The notes below the pieces were generated by a model. It saw only the letters and a list, made by a program, of their open reading frames with translations. It searched no databases and was not told the DNA's origin. Below, piece after piece: positions 36,606 to 48,782 of a stretch of DNA of 64,000 bases. Within the stretch, counting starts at the first letter, position 1. Every line of letters starts with the position of its first letter. A program made the translations under genes and the position numbers. This stretch comes from Rhyzopertha dominica (taxonomy: Eukaryota > Arthropoda > Insecta > Coleoptera > Bostrichidae): NCBI GenBank assembly GCA_025024175.1, contig QCXZ01000041.1, positions 29,321,786-29,385,785 of the forward strand. The letters are read 5' to 3'.

Positions 36606-37298
36606 TGTTACAATGATAAACCAATGCCTGCGGATTAGGCATCCAGACCAACAAATTACGAACCTGACGGATGACGCATGGATGGAGAAAATGTGATTTG
36701 AGAAGCGGTGAAACAAGAAACAAAAGAAAGCAGGTGTTGTAAAGTGTTTTATGTACCAGTCAGTGTAATATAGTATTTTTTTCAAACGTTATTAAAGTGG
36801 CAATTTTCTGCAGCTAGCATAGGAGCCAAAGTGTCAAATTATATCTTAGCAACAATGACACTCACTTTTGCTGCATATACGCAGCAAAAATCATTTGCAG
36901 CCACGGCGGCAAATTATTTTTCTGGTTGTTTACATTTCGTCACTAGAGAAACCTTTCCCAGAGCAAACTAAAATAATCACTGAAGCACGATACACAAATT
37001 TAAAATTACTCAAATTTTTAATTAGTGCTAGATTCTTTGTCGACGTTTAAAAAAAATAGCATATGTTATTTGGAGCTAAAGTGACTTTATGTAGCGCGGC
37101 TGGACCTATCTGCCTCGCAAGCTCGGCAGTTAAACTCCAGCCTTGCTACATAAAAGTTCACTTTATCTCCTCATAACATAATAAACTATTGAATAGTAGT
37201 GTATTGAACTTAGTGTTTGAATTTAGTGTATTTCAGTATAAAACATAAATAAAGGAAGTTAAATTAGAAATCATTTTTTATAAACCGTACACGTAACA
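36606..37298 (+). repeat. Gypsy 5' LTR, enlarged by an insertion
   Basis: It matches the 3' LTR in blocks: GATTAGGCA with GACGGATGACGC near its start, ACAAAAG..AAGCAGGTGTT and CCAGT.AGT in the middle, then TGTATTTC and CGTAACA at the end. It is 693 bp against 338 bp for the 3' LTR. The difference lies mainly between about 36,770 and 37,200, where a palindromic element has inserted. Confidence 0.7.
36817..37190. mobile_element. Palindromic element inside the Gypsy 5' LTR
   Basis: The clearest part is an inverted repeat of about 48-bp arms (37,061-37,110 and 37,140-37,190) sharing AAAGTGA, TTTATGTAGC and GGCTGGA. A weaker outer match, TAGGAGCCAAAGTG, lies at about 36,822. Borders are approximate. 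It is absent from the 3' LTR, so it arrived after the Gypsy element. Confidence 0.55.
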
Positions 37299-37479
37299 GC
37301 GGATATCAAGAAGTGGATTGCGGATTTCTGGAGCATTTTGTGACTAGGACAGACAGTACTGCAAAGGTTAGAATAGATGAAGCAATAATCAGAGAGTGCA
37401 AAGTCAAATGAATCAGATGTGGGATAGGATATATGCCAGTAACGAGAACCTAATCTACCGACATGTAGTACGGAAAATT

Positions 37480-38065
37480 GAAAATTGAAGAAAGAGAAAT
37501 TGAAAGAGAACTAGAATCACTGAAAACCAACGAACTAGGAGCAGCGAAGTTACCACCGCCGTATGATGGACAGGTGTCATTTGAGGTCTATAAAATGTAG
37601 TTGGCATTGGATTTGCTTCGCATGTTTCCTGCCGCCTACAAGGAAGATTACCACAAGCTATTTATTATTTTAAAAACTAACACTTGCAGCAGCTGTTTTG
37701 CGCTAAACTGTGGACTCGTAAGAACGTCAACGAAACTGCATGATTTTACGGTAGACATATGAAAACTAATGCTGAGGACATATCTAACAGCTCCACCTGA
37801 ACAAGGAACAAGAAATTTTATGGACGGTGTGAAAGATAACATTCTACGACCAGGTAAGCCCTAGGAATGACTTGCGAAATCGAGGCAGCATGCAAGGCAT
37901 CAGCTGCCAGGTGGGGCCAGTACAAGATACGTGAAACACGGGTTGAAGAGGGTGATTCCATGAAAGAGCTTATAAAGGTAGTGGACAGCAATCGTTCAAC
38001 TTGCTACCGCTGTGGACAAGCAGCCNACGTTAAGAACTGCATAATGGTGCTCCCATGTGCCTCGT
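37480..38065 (+). pseudogene. Gypsy gag remnant with zinc-knuckle end
   Basis: Gag packages the element RNA in a virus-like particle. The frame reads KLPPPYDGQVSFEVYK, a stop, then LALDLLRMFPAAYKEDYHKL, which matches the capsid-like part of Mag-type Gypsy gag. After frameshifts come NFMDGVKDNILRPG and CEIEAACKASAARWGQYKI, then RVEEGDSMKEL and a CYRCGQ knuckle start. The N at 38,026 falls in the codon where the CCHC histidine is expected, so that residue cannot be read. Several stops and frameshifts disable it. Confidence 0.75.
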
Positions 38066-38229
38066 GAAATCAAGGGTAACGGTAGGACTACAAAATACAG
38101 CATCCTCCAAGCAGACGTCTCAACAACTCTGATGCTGTACCCATATGGTCTAGGTGGTAATTTTCGCGTGTGGAGAACAGCCTGCTATTAATAGTACTAA
38201 GCAGTATGTACCACGAGTATTGAAAGAGG

Positions 38230-38480
38230 TGAATGAATGGAACAGCATCGGAGACTGAACAAGGTTTCGGCAAAATTACGCGAGCAATTATATTGGGTGG
38301 ATTGCAGACGAGACGTAAAGGAAGGACGAAACATAACATCTTGGGAGTACCGTTTGAAAAGATTGTCAGTGATCGTGCGAAAGCTCGCTATAAAGGAACG
38401 GCCATTCATAGGCCATTCTGGTGTGACTCTGTATCCCACAAAGGAGTTTCGCCCAAGTTGTAGCCATCCTAGAAAGAACC
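38230..38480 (+). pseudogene. Gypsy integrase N-terminal fragment
   Basis: KLREQLYWVDCRRDVKE matches the stretch in Gypsy integrases (KxRERFYWxxCRRDVExW) that leads into the zinc-binding Cys pair. One frame over, GVPFEKIVSD resembles the G.PFERIAxD start of the catalytic core. So gag is followed almost directly by integrase, showing a large internal deletion of pol. Integrase would insert the cDNA into the chromosome, but this fragment cannot. Confidence 0.65.
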
Positions 38481-38609
38481 TCATAGAGTAGCGAAAGGGA
38501 TTAACGGCGTAGCGCAGCCCTTGGGTCTTGATTCCAGATGAAGGTGAATTCTTTAGGCGACTACCATGGAAGTCCAAAGGAATGGAACTGATCAGGCTGA
38601 ACAGTTTCT

Positions 38610-38618
38610 AAGGAGGGG
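38610..38618 (+). other. Polypurine tract
   Basis: AAGGAGGGG directly precedes the TGTG start of the 3' LTR, the expected position and composition for the plus-strand primer of a Gypsy element. Confidence 0.65.
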
Positions 38619-38956
38619 TGTGGATAAGCCCACGGCTGCTGCAGATTAGGCAACGAGACCGATAAATGAGAAACTGATGGATGACGCTCGACCTTTGGGC
38701 ATTATCGATCGCTCGAATGCTCTCGAAGGTGCTTCCAGACTATTCGGGAGTGTTCGTCCGTAGGTATAATAGAGACCGTGAACTTGCGTGCGAAAAGTCT
38801 GACTTAGAAGGAGGTGTAGCAAGCGAACAAAAGCGAAGCAGGTGTTTTAAATGCCAGTGAGTTTGGAAAGTTGTGTGTATTTCGTGTATTTCGGTATTGG
38901 TCTTCAAAGAAAGTTTAGTTGGAAATCCGCATTTTTCGAACCCGTAAGGCGTAACA
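38619..38956 (+). repeat. Gypsy 3' LTR
   Basis: It runs from TGTGG after the purine tract to GTAACA and aligns in blocks with the 5' LTR. The two differ at many positions, so the insertion is old. It is followed by the GTTA duplication. Confidence 0.7.
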
Positions 38957-38960
38957 GTTA

Positions 38961-41681
38961 AAAATACCATATATTTACTATATACAGGCTGGAGCTTCTC
39001 CTGTGGTTTTTGGTGTCGTATGCACTTCAGTTTTTCAGTGCAAATTGTAGATGCCTTTATTGCACCGATTTATGTGTTTTTGTGTATATTTTTGTTAAAC
39101 CTGTATATTAGTTAATATACACGCAATGTAGTTTTGGGTCTTACTATATAAATTAACGATCACCATAATTATAAAGTATGTATGTAACTTTCTCCATCTA
39201 TTAAGAACTTACTAAATTTAAATACATAACCGGGGTAGGTTATGTAGCAATATGCAAAAGAAAGCTAAATAAAAAATGAACCATTTTGATTTCTGTCACA
39301 AGCCCACAAGAATTGCTCCTTAAGATATATGAGTATGTAACGTCAACATCCGCTATCTTGGGAAATCCAAAATGTAGTCAACATTGGAAATATCCGCATA
39401 TAAGGGCAGATAATAAATGCATTCCAGGTTACGGCTTATTGCAGTCTTGTGCTTCCAATTTCCATACTCCTGCACTTAGAGATAATACAGCACGATTCAG
39501 AACAACGTGCAAAGATAAAATAAAACGAACAAGCTAAGTAGAGAGCAGAATAAGGCAAATCCACAATAACATTACCGCCGTTACTCATACCGGCAACAGG
39601 ACCTCCATAATTGTTGGTATTATATCTGCGATCGTAACGGCATATTTGTCAGAGGTTGTTTTGTGATAGGATTCCCCTGGGGTTCATTGTGAAATTTTGA
39701 CGTAGTGCATATAATTTCCGGCGTCTGGAAAATTACCTTCACAGAGTTATTAATTCCCTTGGTGCATCCTGTTCTTACGATAATATAAATTATGAATGAG
39801 TACAAAGTATAAATTGCCCGAGAATTGCGGGAGTGAAGGGGTTTAACGAAACACGGCGTGTTAGTTTTCTTTATGACTGCACCGCTGCGTGCAATTTAAA
39901 TTCTCGTTTATGTCAAGAAATAAAGCCAATGATTCTCATAAAACTTGGTCTCCCCAATTATGAGGTAAGGGAATGCTTTTGCCTTTTTATATTCATGCCG
40001 TAAGGAAATTCAAGTTAACCTGTGTCTATTTAAATCGTGCGATTTAGAATCTTTTTTTTTCTCCATTCTTAAAGTAAATATATACATGCCGACATAGAAA
40101 TAAATAAAAATAAATACCCAGTGATACTTTTTTTAAATACGTGTCAGACACGTTTCTTTTTAATACGATGAAGGTCGATCAATTTATTTTGTTTTTTGTT
40201 TATTTACTTAACAAAGTAGACGAAAATTATAAATTGTAGCTGGATGAAGTGGTATTTCTATAAGCTCTAAATTGTTTTTATGCCTAGAAAAAAGGCCGAT
40301 TTATCCTTTAGATTATATTGTTACTAGAACGAACAAGGGTACGTTGTTGTCAGGCGTGGTCTCAGGAAGGCCGAACACGAAGAACAAGATGTTTTTTTCT
40401 TTTTAACAGATTATTATTTATTTCTCTGCGAAAACTGTTTGTGGCTGCAACGGGCATATATGCTCATGAGCAGAAGTTTGAGTCAGCTGTCCACAACGGA
40501 ATTCTTTCTTTTTTATAATAATTTTTAATATAATGTATTCATAACAATCCCTTGCGGCCAGTGAGTAGCTTTTCTTTCCAGTGTTCATCTTCAAGCGTTA
40601 TAAAGTAAATTACCTGCGATATTTTATATATTTCAACAGCAACGTTGAAATTTAAACATACCTTATGAGGAGACATCCACCATAAAGCGAACAAAAAGTG
40701 TGCGCCTTAGCCTTTCCATTCGAACCTAATTTCTTGCCTGTTTTCCTATAACACGCTGTAATCTGCATCAAACATGCGATTTCGCATAGCAGGCCTTTAT
40801 TTCTACATGACTGTGCGTATTATTACTAAAGCGAACCCGCAGAAGGTAACCTTCAATTACGATATAATTTACATAATAAAGTCATTTCAGTATTACATGA
40901 AATAATGCAAATTTCATATTTGGCCGCCCCATTAAAACCGTCCGTAAATTAAGGGTAGAGGCAAACGCAGAAACTAAGTTGTTGCCATTGTCACATTGAC
41001 GCCTCCGATGCTTGCGAATGGGGCTGCGCCATTATGAAGAACAATCCATTAAATTCTGTTGTATGTACGTTGATAACCCTCAAAATGTGCCACTTTTCAC
41101 CCTTAAATATCGTTTTGTTGTTGCGGCTTTATTCAAATGAATGTTCATTAACGTTCGAAACGCTGTTGAGTTGTACTGTATTATATCAGAGTGAGGTTGC
41201 TTTTATTATCCATAAGGCAAAGTACAGGTATGCGTATGTAATAAATGGAATTAGGTCCTACTGTAACTTTTCTTTCTGATCATCAATATAATACTCGACG
41301 TAATGTGTGCATGCATGCTTTATATTAAATTTAACAAAATTGATAAAGCACTTTCAAGTGCTTCAATTTTACACACATTTACGGCTTTATTCAGTTTACG
41401 TTACTCGTTCGAAGGCTACAACTTGTAAAATGTATTTTAAAATTGAAGCTTTATATATTGAACAATTAATAACACAACAATTAAATAGTGTTATTTGTGC
41501 ATAACAATGAAGAGATTTTATTCAAACAAGTTCTAGAATGTGCTATTCTACTCAATCCCAGAAAGACCAAAACACATAATAAATAAAATATTAGCTATAT
41601 TTTCTATTTGAGGAACGCACAAAATAAGCTGAACAAGAGTTAAGGAGGAACGTATTGACTTCTGTAATCTATAATAAGTAG
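38961..41681. other. No recognisable gene
   Basis: No motif-bearing frame. The stretches 39.57-39.96 kb and 40.84-41.03 kb look compositionally balanced, which would fit conserved non-coding DNA, but I cannot test this here. Confidence 0.4.
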
Positions 41682-41932
41682 TGATTCTCAAAGTGGTCTA
41701 TATCGACGATAACCTGCATGGAGTCCATGTCAAAGAAAAAATAAATCGGAGATCTGCGAGATGTAAATGGGGGTCCAAAATCTAAGGTGGTCGTGATTTT
41801 ATGACTACGGCAGTACACAGTGGATAATAAATCCATTTGGTGACAGTGAAGAGATGGATATCCTATTACAAGAACTGATCGGAATAAGCACTAACGAAGA
41901 ACTTAAGGTACAGTTTAGAAATGGATATCAGT
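41682..41932 (+). pseudogene. hAT (ZBED-like) transposase fragment at an element end
   Basis: GTGATTCTCAAAGTGG near 41,682 resembles the CAGTGRTTCTCAA terminus of Buster/Charlie-type hAT elements. At 41,808-41,930 the plus strand reads QWIINPFGDSEEMDILLQEL followed by TNEELKVQFRNGYQ, matching the NPF...LxEELIxLxxDEELKxxF segment upstream of the C-terminal dimerisation domain of ZBED5-type hAT proteins. The frame ends in a stop at about 41,946. The reading direction away from the terminus implies a rearranged or partial copy. Confidence 0.55.
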
Positions 41933-44900
41933 TTGTAACAACATAGGCCTTCGCGGTTAGAGTTAGATTGATATCTTAGTCTTTTGGGCTTAGACCGCGT
42001 CTGATTTCAGAATTCAGAATAAGGTCGACGTATCGTCCGCACTTGTAAGAAGCATCATCAGGACAACAATAAGGAATATGGAATATGGTACAAACCTAAC
42101 GCGAGAAACACGTCCAAACTGAACCAAATCCCAAGATGGAAAAGAATGAAAACAATAGATGTCGTTGTACCTGGCGCTACGAGGGGGGTGGGGATGCTTG
42201 AGGGGCATATGTGGGAAATTGTGAAAGTGGGGATAGCCGTCAAGTGATTACGTACCAAATTATTGTGAAAAAAGGGGGACTTTCGCTTTTCAAGACTAAA
42301 AAATTTCGTGGAACCGTAGAAATTTCCAAATATCCCAATAATCTAAGCCGCGAGGACCGTTTTCGTTGCCACGTCTGAAGCCTTTATTAAAGACGGCTAT
42401 GATAATGCACATGCTTAAAAGTTGGGGCTACAAGCTGTATTAACTAAATGAAAATTATCTCTTTAAACAACAAATGTACTGCTATGCAGTCAATTTACTA
42501 GATGTGCACTCAATTTATTAACTAAATAAATCCAAACCAACCACCAACTTTAACGATCAACACGCAAAGCATATTCAGTACATACATACCTTTCGAAGTT
42601 AACAGACGCTGACAATGTAATCAAATTCATATTTATGCTCCAGTTGGGTAACATACGCAAAAGAATACTTAGCGCAGGTGAAGATGTCGTAAACGTATAT
42701 CACACTATTCCTTGAGATTCGCCCCATGTAACCATAGATAAATAAATTAATTTATCTATGATGTAACATATTGCAGTTCAAACAGTTGTAGTTTAAACAG
42801 TTGATTATTTTATAGTTTACTCTTCGAAAACTAGAACTTAAGTACCTGGAGATATATTGCACTTCAAAATTTTTAAATTCCAGCAAAGAAAATTGCATTA
42901 CCTAAGATTTTTGATTGTTTTAAATGCCTTTTCAAACGTAGCAAAAATGAATATATGTTCTTAATAACTTATTGCTTCTAGTATATGAAACATTCATTAT
43001 TAAAATATCTTTCTGTGACACACGCGCCTTACTAATTTACTTAATTAGCATAAAAGCTAAAAATGCTTAATGTCAACTTCATTACGAAGCACAAGTGGGA
43101 GCCCACACCGGCACAGGTATTTGATTATGTTACAGAAATTTGTGTTGCTTAAACTTTGCACCCTTCTCTCTAATTTAAACCTCTTAGCTGCCTCGTAGTT
43201 ATCTACAAAGTACTTCCAAACTAACCAAAAGTTACCACCGAAAGGTCGAGCTTGTTAAACACACTACAGTTTATTGTACGAGGGCATATTGAATTGTTGC
43301 GACTTGGCCGTTTCCTTGAACAAAACAATCATGACAACAAATAATAGCTTAATATATATAATTGCGATATTCTCTTTAGGAAACATCGATTTGAAATAGT
43401 TTGAAAGATCACAAATCAATGCATTTTTTATACTTGTATATACCTAAAGGAATTGTCTCCTTTGGAATGATGAAGACGTCATTGTCAAAACGCTGTAAAG
43501 TTAAAGATAGAAATCATCACATATTGTAATAGTTTTAGCAAGCTAAAACATCTATTATCCCTGTTACACATCACCCAAAGTACCTCTGCAAATTGAAACA
43601 ATACTTCCACAGCCAATTGTCAAAATGACATTTACGCTTTTATTTCTTATATTATACGATCAATAAAGAGGTTTTGAATATTTTTGTCTCTACACATTTT
43701 TTGAAACCATAAACGGTTCTGTAATACATAAATTTTTAAAATCTTTTTTTTGCAAAAAAAGCGAAAATTATTAACATAATTAAAAAATTGCATTAGTGCT
43801 TTTCGATTAGAAATCCAGTTTTTTGGAAATATTTCAAAAATGTAAATTTTTTGAAATTTTTTTAAACAAATGTTATTTCCTACCTGATGGCATTTTCACT
43901 TTTTCAATATATTAAGTATTTTCGGAGATATTCAGGAAAAACAGTTTTTTTAAGTGATGCTTTTTTTACTGAGATCTAAACCGTTTGCCGTAACTCAAAT
44001 TTATAGGGACGAATAATACTCGCAATTAAACTAATAATCACATACTAAAATAAACAAAAATAAAAATATGCAAAAAGGGTAGTTACCCTCCAATTTCACC
44101 CCCTTCCCTATACCCTACTTACCCCAGTTGAGATTTATATGTATGTCAGATTTCAATTTTATATGTTGTTATATGTTGTCTTTCGAACACACACACACAT
44201 ACACCCGACATGTGTTTGAAGCTGATTAAGGATGTATATAATCGTGTGACGATTGGACTGATGCAATTTATCTCAACTTTAACTTATGAAAACTAAATAA
44301 AGTATAAATTAATACAAAAATAGGTAAATTGAATACGATGCCGATTTACAAAAAATTATGTTTTAATAAGATAAAAATTAAACATTTATATTGTAATGTA
44401 CGGATTCGAAAAATGCGGATTTCTGACTCAACTACCTATATTTACACACTTGTAAAGATATGCACTAAATCCAAACACAACTAATTCAAAACGCTACCAT
44501 TGTAGCCTAAAATTAAGTTTTGCAAATAATTTAATGACATTAGCGTAAAATAATATCCTCCGCCCTTGCAAAAATCTAGCAGTATGGAAGGTAACTGCTA
44601 CCGCTATTCACTCAAACCCGAATTCAATGGTATTCCTAGCTTTAATAATACGCTCTCTCCACCGCCACGCCCTCATAGCGCTAAGGGGCTACAGCCTACA
44701 ACTATTACTACGCTAAAACGTAGCTACTCTTATAGCACTACAAATTCAGTACACTACTGCTGAGATCGCTACACTGCACTCACATGTATTTGAATCACTT
44801 TAGAATACCTACCTGGTTCGCTTTGGTTCGCTTTTGTTTGCTTACTTCAAAGTCTACTTTACAAGTTGCATCAATCGGTCGGTTTATGGGCACGGTAAAA

Positions 44901-46034
44901 GTAGGGGAGGACGTAAAAAATGACGTATACTGGCGACTCCGTCGCCATGCTTGTCTTCTTTTTCAGATTATTTGTTAGTAGAAATAAGTAATTAATTTTG
45001 TTTGTCATAATGGGGTGGCGATGTACGATTGCAATGTATAGCTAATGATATGGCGAAGAAGACTGATCGCGCGGGGCTACAAGTATCCTACCATAGATCC
45101 AAAGACAAACAGTTAAAGCAAATATGATGTATGCATTAGTATTAAATTTTAAAATCCTCACCGAAAAATTTGAGTCAGCTAACATTTGATTTAACTAAAT
45201 TGTGTAGTGTATTATAAATCTAACGCATCTGTTTTGTTCTTGCAATAATAGTAATTGCCATACAAATGAAGCATTTTGTTAATTGTTAGCTTCTAATTGG
45301 ATTGTTACTATCTTTGAGTGTAAAGGATTATGTTTACATAAAATACAAAAAAAATAAACTTTTNTTGTTCANTTGCATTAGTTACAGCTAAAAATNCACT
45401 CGAAAGAAAAAAATATTATTTTCCTTTGCTTTCATAGTTGCTTTGTTGCTAAGCTTTGTTAAGTACCTACTTAATCGGATTTTTCTATCAACTCTGAGAT
45501 TATAGTAATAATATCTGAGTACCGATAATATACAATATTATATTATATACCTTATAATATAGAATTTCCGTTTCAAACTTATTTGAAGTAGACGTAACAA
45601 GAGTAGATATAAAGCATCGACCATAATAAACTGTAGTATGTAACTTTTATTTAACTTTTAGTTACATAAAGAGCTAACTGTTAATAATTATCATTGAGAA
45701 TCGCACAGGTAGTGTATATTGTAGGTAAGTACCTATAATATCTAGAAAAATAAAAAATATTCTTAACAACGAATGTGTTTTATTTTGCAACAAAATGGAA
45801 TTGTGACATGTGTTATTCTAATCGGGATGGAATGAGTTGCCTGATGTCGCAACTGCTTCTTATTGGCTAGAACCAGAATGCTGCAGCCTGTGGTAGCAGA
45901 ATAGAGCTTGCACTTACCTCACGGTCCCTTTTATACTCATCGACGAAAGCTCCCTAATAGTCTCGATACACCTTTGAGAACATTCAACGATCGATCAATA
46001 ATGATCGAACATTAAACAACTACCGAAACGTGGC
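41933..46034. other. No recognisable gene
   Basis: Contains a small hairpin (42.73 kb), a short CA run near 44.19 kb, and a G+C-richer patch at 44.54-44.77 kb with a 65-codon plus frame rich in Ser, Pro and Tyr that I do not recognise. Three N bases lie between 45,364 and 45,397. Confidence 0.4.
42733..42760. repeat. Short perfect hairpin
   Basis: Eleven-base arms, CATAGATAAAT and ATTTATCTATG, around a 6-base loop. The sequence ATGTAAC occurs directly on both sides, giving a pattern like a small insertion with a target duplication. Confidence 0.6.
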
Positions 46035-46391
46035 GGGTCGTTGGTCTAGAATATTCAGGCGTTTATAGTTTTTCATGCAATGTTTTATGTAGGACAAACG
46101 GGAAGATCTTTTTTAATTAGAGGTAAAGAACATCTAAAACAATTCGATAAGTATAAGAATACAGATATTGTAACAACAAATTCTTCGTTAGCTAACCACT
46201 TATTGTTGAATAAACACACTGCCACGCTAGACAATTTAAATTCATTACATTTGTTCAGTAAATCCTCAAAATTAATTTTTTTTGAAATTTTAGAAATCTA
46301 CAAAATTGTTAGCGAACAAAATTTTACTTTTTTAAATGATTCCTGTAATTTCAATTGTTCTGTTTTAAACTATTTATTTGATCTAAATTAA
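46035..46391 (+). pseudogene. Penelope-like element GIY-YIG endonuclease end
   Basis: A 103-codon frame begins FYVGQTGRSFLIRGKEHLKQ, the YIG-type half of the GIY-YIG nuclease with its conserved Arg and the Glu-His pair. It continues with NSSLANHLLLNKHTA and LFFEILEIYK-like residues, as in the C-terminus of Penelope-like elements. Just upstream, in another frame, GVYSFSCN fits the GIY...C part, so one frameshift near 46,075 separates the two halves. The reverse transcriptase half is not visible before 46,035. The nuclease nicks the target in transposition. A deleted near-copy is at 9.2 kb. Confidence 0.85.
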
Positions 46392-48782
46392 TATTACGTT
46401 TGTGTTGCTGGCATGTAGATTATTTCTGGTGTGTAGTCAAGTTTGCTCGTTTCTAAATTTTTTGACGTTGTCAATCGTATTACAAAAGTTTCTTTTTTCT
46501 ATATTTTGACCTATATTGTACTGACGATTACTACCTGTTAATCAAATACAATTAAAAAATTAAGTGAATTACACTTCAAGAATTATTATATTAAAGAAGA
46601 ATTCATTAAATACTATTCCACTTTGAGAGTATGGATCAGTTTTCAATTTTTAAAGTAAGTAACTTGTATTTAAAAGTTATGAAAATTAAGAGGCTTATTA
46701 CATATTCATCGTNTTAAAGATTGATTTGTAGCTAAACAGAGAAAGCAAGTTTCATAAGAACCGCAATAATAATATAATAATTATATGAAAAATAGGGTTT
46801 TGCACCAACAAAAAAAGAAAGTAAACGTTATGGCATAAACGCAAAATGATCTGACGTTTGAACACTAAAAAAGAATTTTCTATACAACTGGTATGCATAT
46901 TTGTATATATTATATCATTATAGAAAAAATCAACACCATGACTTGTACCTAGGTAAAAGAACCAACATTTTGGTAATTTAATATTTTGGTAATAATTAAT
47001 ATTATGTGTAACCGTATGTCTGCTGCTTTCCTTTTTCTCAAAGTTTAGAAACAACTTGGTGTAATTTCTAGTAGAAAATGTATTAAATAAGTACAATGTT
47101 CTACTTATCCCGACGAATAGTACATATCGTGCAAAAACAAACCGACGGTGATCTAACATTTCATTTCCATTGATAATAACAGTTCATTCATTAGTGATTA
47201 ATTTATAATATAAATTTTGAACTACTCGGCATACTCCAGAGTCATATTTCATCACATCTTCATCTTCAAAGAAACATCTTACAATAAATTTATTTACATC
47301 GGGTGGTTGTAAAGTTACAGATATTGCTTCATAGATAGCGAACCCTACATAAGCGTCTAACGTAAAATTTATGTTCTAGTAATAAGTCACGTCCTTTCTT
47401 GGGCGTCAGCCATTCCATGACACGCAATGAACGGATTTATAAATTCAGAACCCGCTAATGTGAATAGCATTATTATGAATGGGTAAGTTGTTCATGTTTT
47501 AGCAGTATGCCAAGGACAGGCAGCGCCGCTTTAATGAACTATTTCGGTCAAAATGTAGTTTGAAATGAACCGTGAATTAATAAAACCCACATTACACACG
47601 GTGTTCCCCTTAACTTATCGAACCCATTAAACTGTAATCACAGGGTACGCACTGTACTGAAGCCGAAATACGAGTATATTAAGGTAATGTAAGGATACAG
47701 GCCCATTAATCCTTCATGTGAATCATAACGCAAAAGCAACATTACCTACAACTTTACCTAGCTACTCTTGTTTTAGAATTGTATATACTCCAAAAAAGTT
47801 CCTGTAGGTGTGCCTTTTCTTTGCTTTTGTAAATTTCAATGTTTTAGTTTTTCGCTTCTTATCATTATTGCATCACAATTCAATTTAAAGACAAGCAGCA
47901 AATGTATGATTTTAAATATTCAAAAAGTTTTATGGACCTTCCATTGAGCCTTAAGTACCACACTTTAAGAATATTTTATACCGCATGATGCTGGGAAGGC
48001 GCTTAATCCTTTTGAAAGAATAGTTAAGTTAATTAGGGGTTATCTAACAACTGCAAATAACTACTGAAACACATCAACCCTAGGTGCTATTTTTAATTAT
48101 TATTTTGCATAGAAATACGCTCGTGCCTGAAGGCTCCCACCACCTGCAGCTCGGGAAAAAAGTCCCGATCGCGCACATATTATGTTGGCGCTGTCCTACT
48201 ACTTCGATAACCCCACTCTAATCTAGACCGTGATTTGACCCCTCTCTAATCTGGGCCGCCAAAAATGCATAAAAACAGCGGCGCAAGGGCCGCGACTTCA
48301 CCAACGGAGTGCAGGCATTTGCTGATACATAGAAACAAAGATGGCGTATTTCATTTCAAAACGGGGATAACAGGGTTGTCGATTTGCCGGGAATTCCATA
48401 AAAGGTGCATAATTCGTGGCTCATTTCACGTTGGCAGTTTTTACACAGTTATAAGTTTTTAACATGAATGTTTGCAATTGTTAACAAACTTCAATAATCC
48501 ATATCAATGACAACTCTGTATGAAAAACAAAGAAACCCAATTATATCTGCAAGTAGCAACATTGGATTAATCGGATAAGCAATACACCTGGCAGCACCGC
48601 TGGAATTTGAATTTGACGTTAGTCCGCCGTTATGCTTGCCACCGTTCGGCTCAGAGAAAATCCTTGTTTTATGTAATAAAAAGTTTATCCGAAGCTGAAG
48701 TTGAAATAACTATTATATAATATTATTATTATATAATTCCGATGTTAAATGTAAGTAAGTTATTTAATGAAAAAAAATATTC
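46392..48782. other. No recognised gene; one 135-codon ORF
   Basis: A minus-strand frame at 46,752-47,159 is rich in Phe, Leu, Tyr and His, has no motif I recognise, and fits chance in AT-rich DNA. The block 47.39-47.65 kb is compositionally balanced and may be conserved non-coding sequence, untested. Confidence 0.35.

Larger units (their letters stand above)
36606..38956 (+). mobile_element. Deleted Gypsy-type LTR retrotransposon with both LTRs
   Basis: The element is bounded by TGTTAC at 36,606 and GTAACA at 38,956, with the 4-bp GTTA repeated on both sides (36,602-36,605 and 38,957-38,960). Inside, in order, are a 5' LTR, a gag remnant, an integrase fragment, a purine tract and a 3' LTR. 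The part of pol that would carry protease and reverse transcriptase is gone. The 5' LTR carries its own insertion. No plausible tRNA primer site was recognised after 37,298. It is a dead copy. Confidence 0.75.

Noticed and set aside
37061..37190. Palindrome in the Gypsy LTR as a tRNA gene
   Set aside because: There is a long hairpin but no cloverleaf and no usable A and B boxes.
46752..47159. 135-codon minus-strand ORF
   Set aside because: Hydrophobic, Phe/Tyr-rich composition as expected from chance in AT-rich DNA; no domain, signal or neighbour supports a gene.
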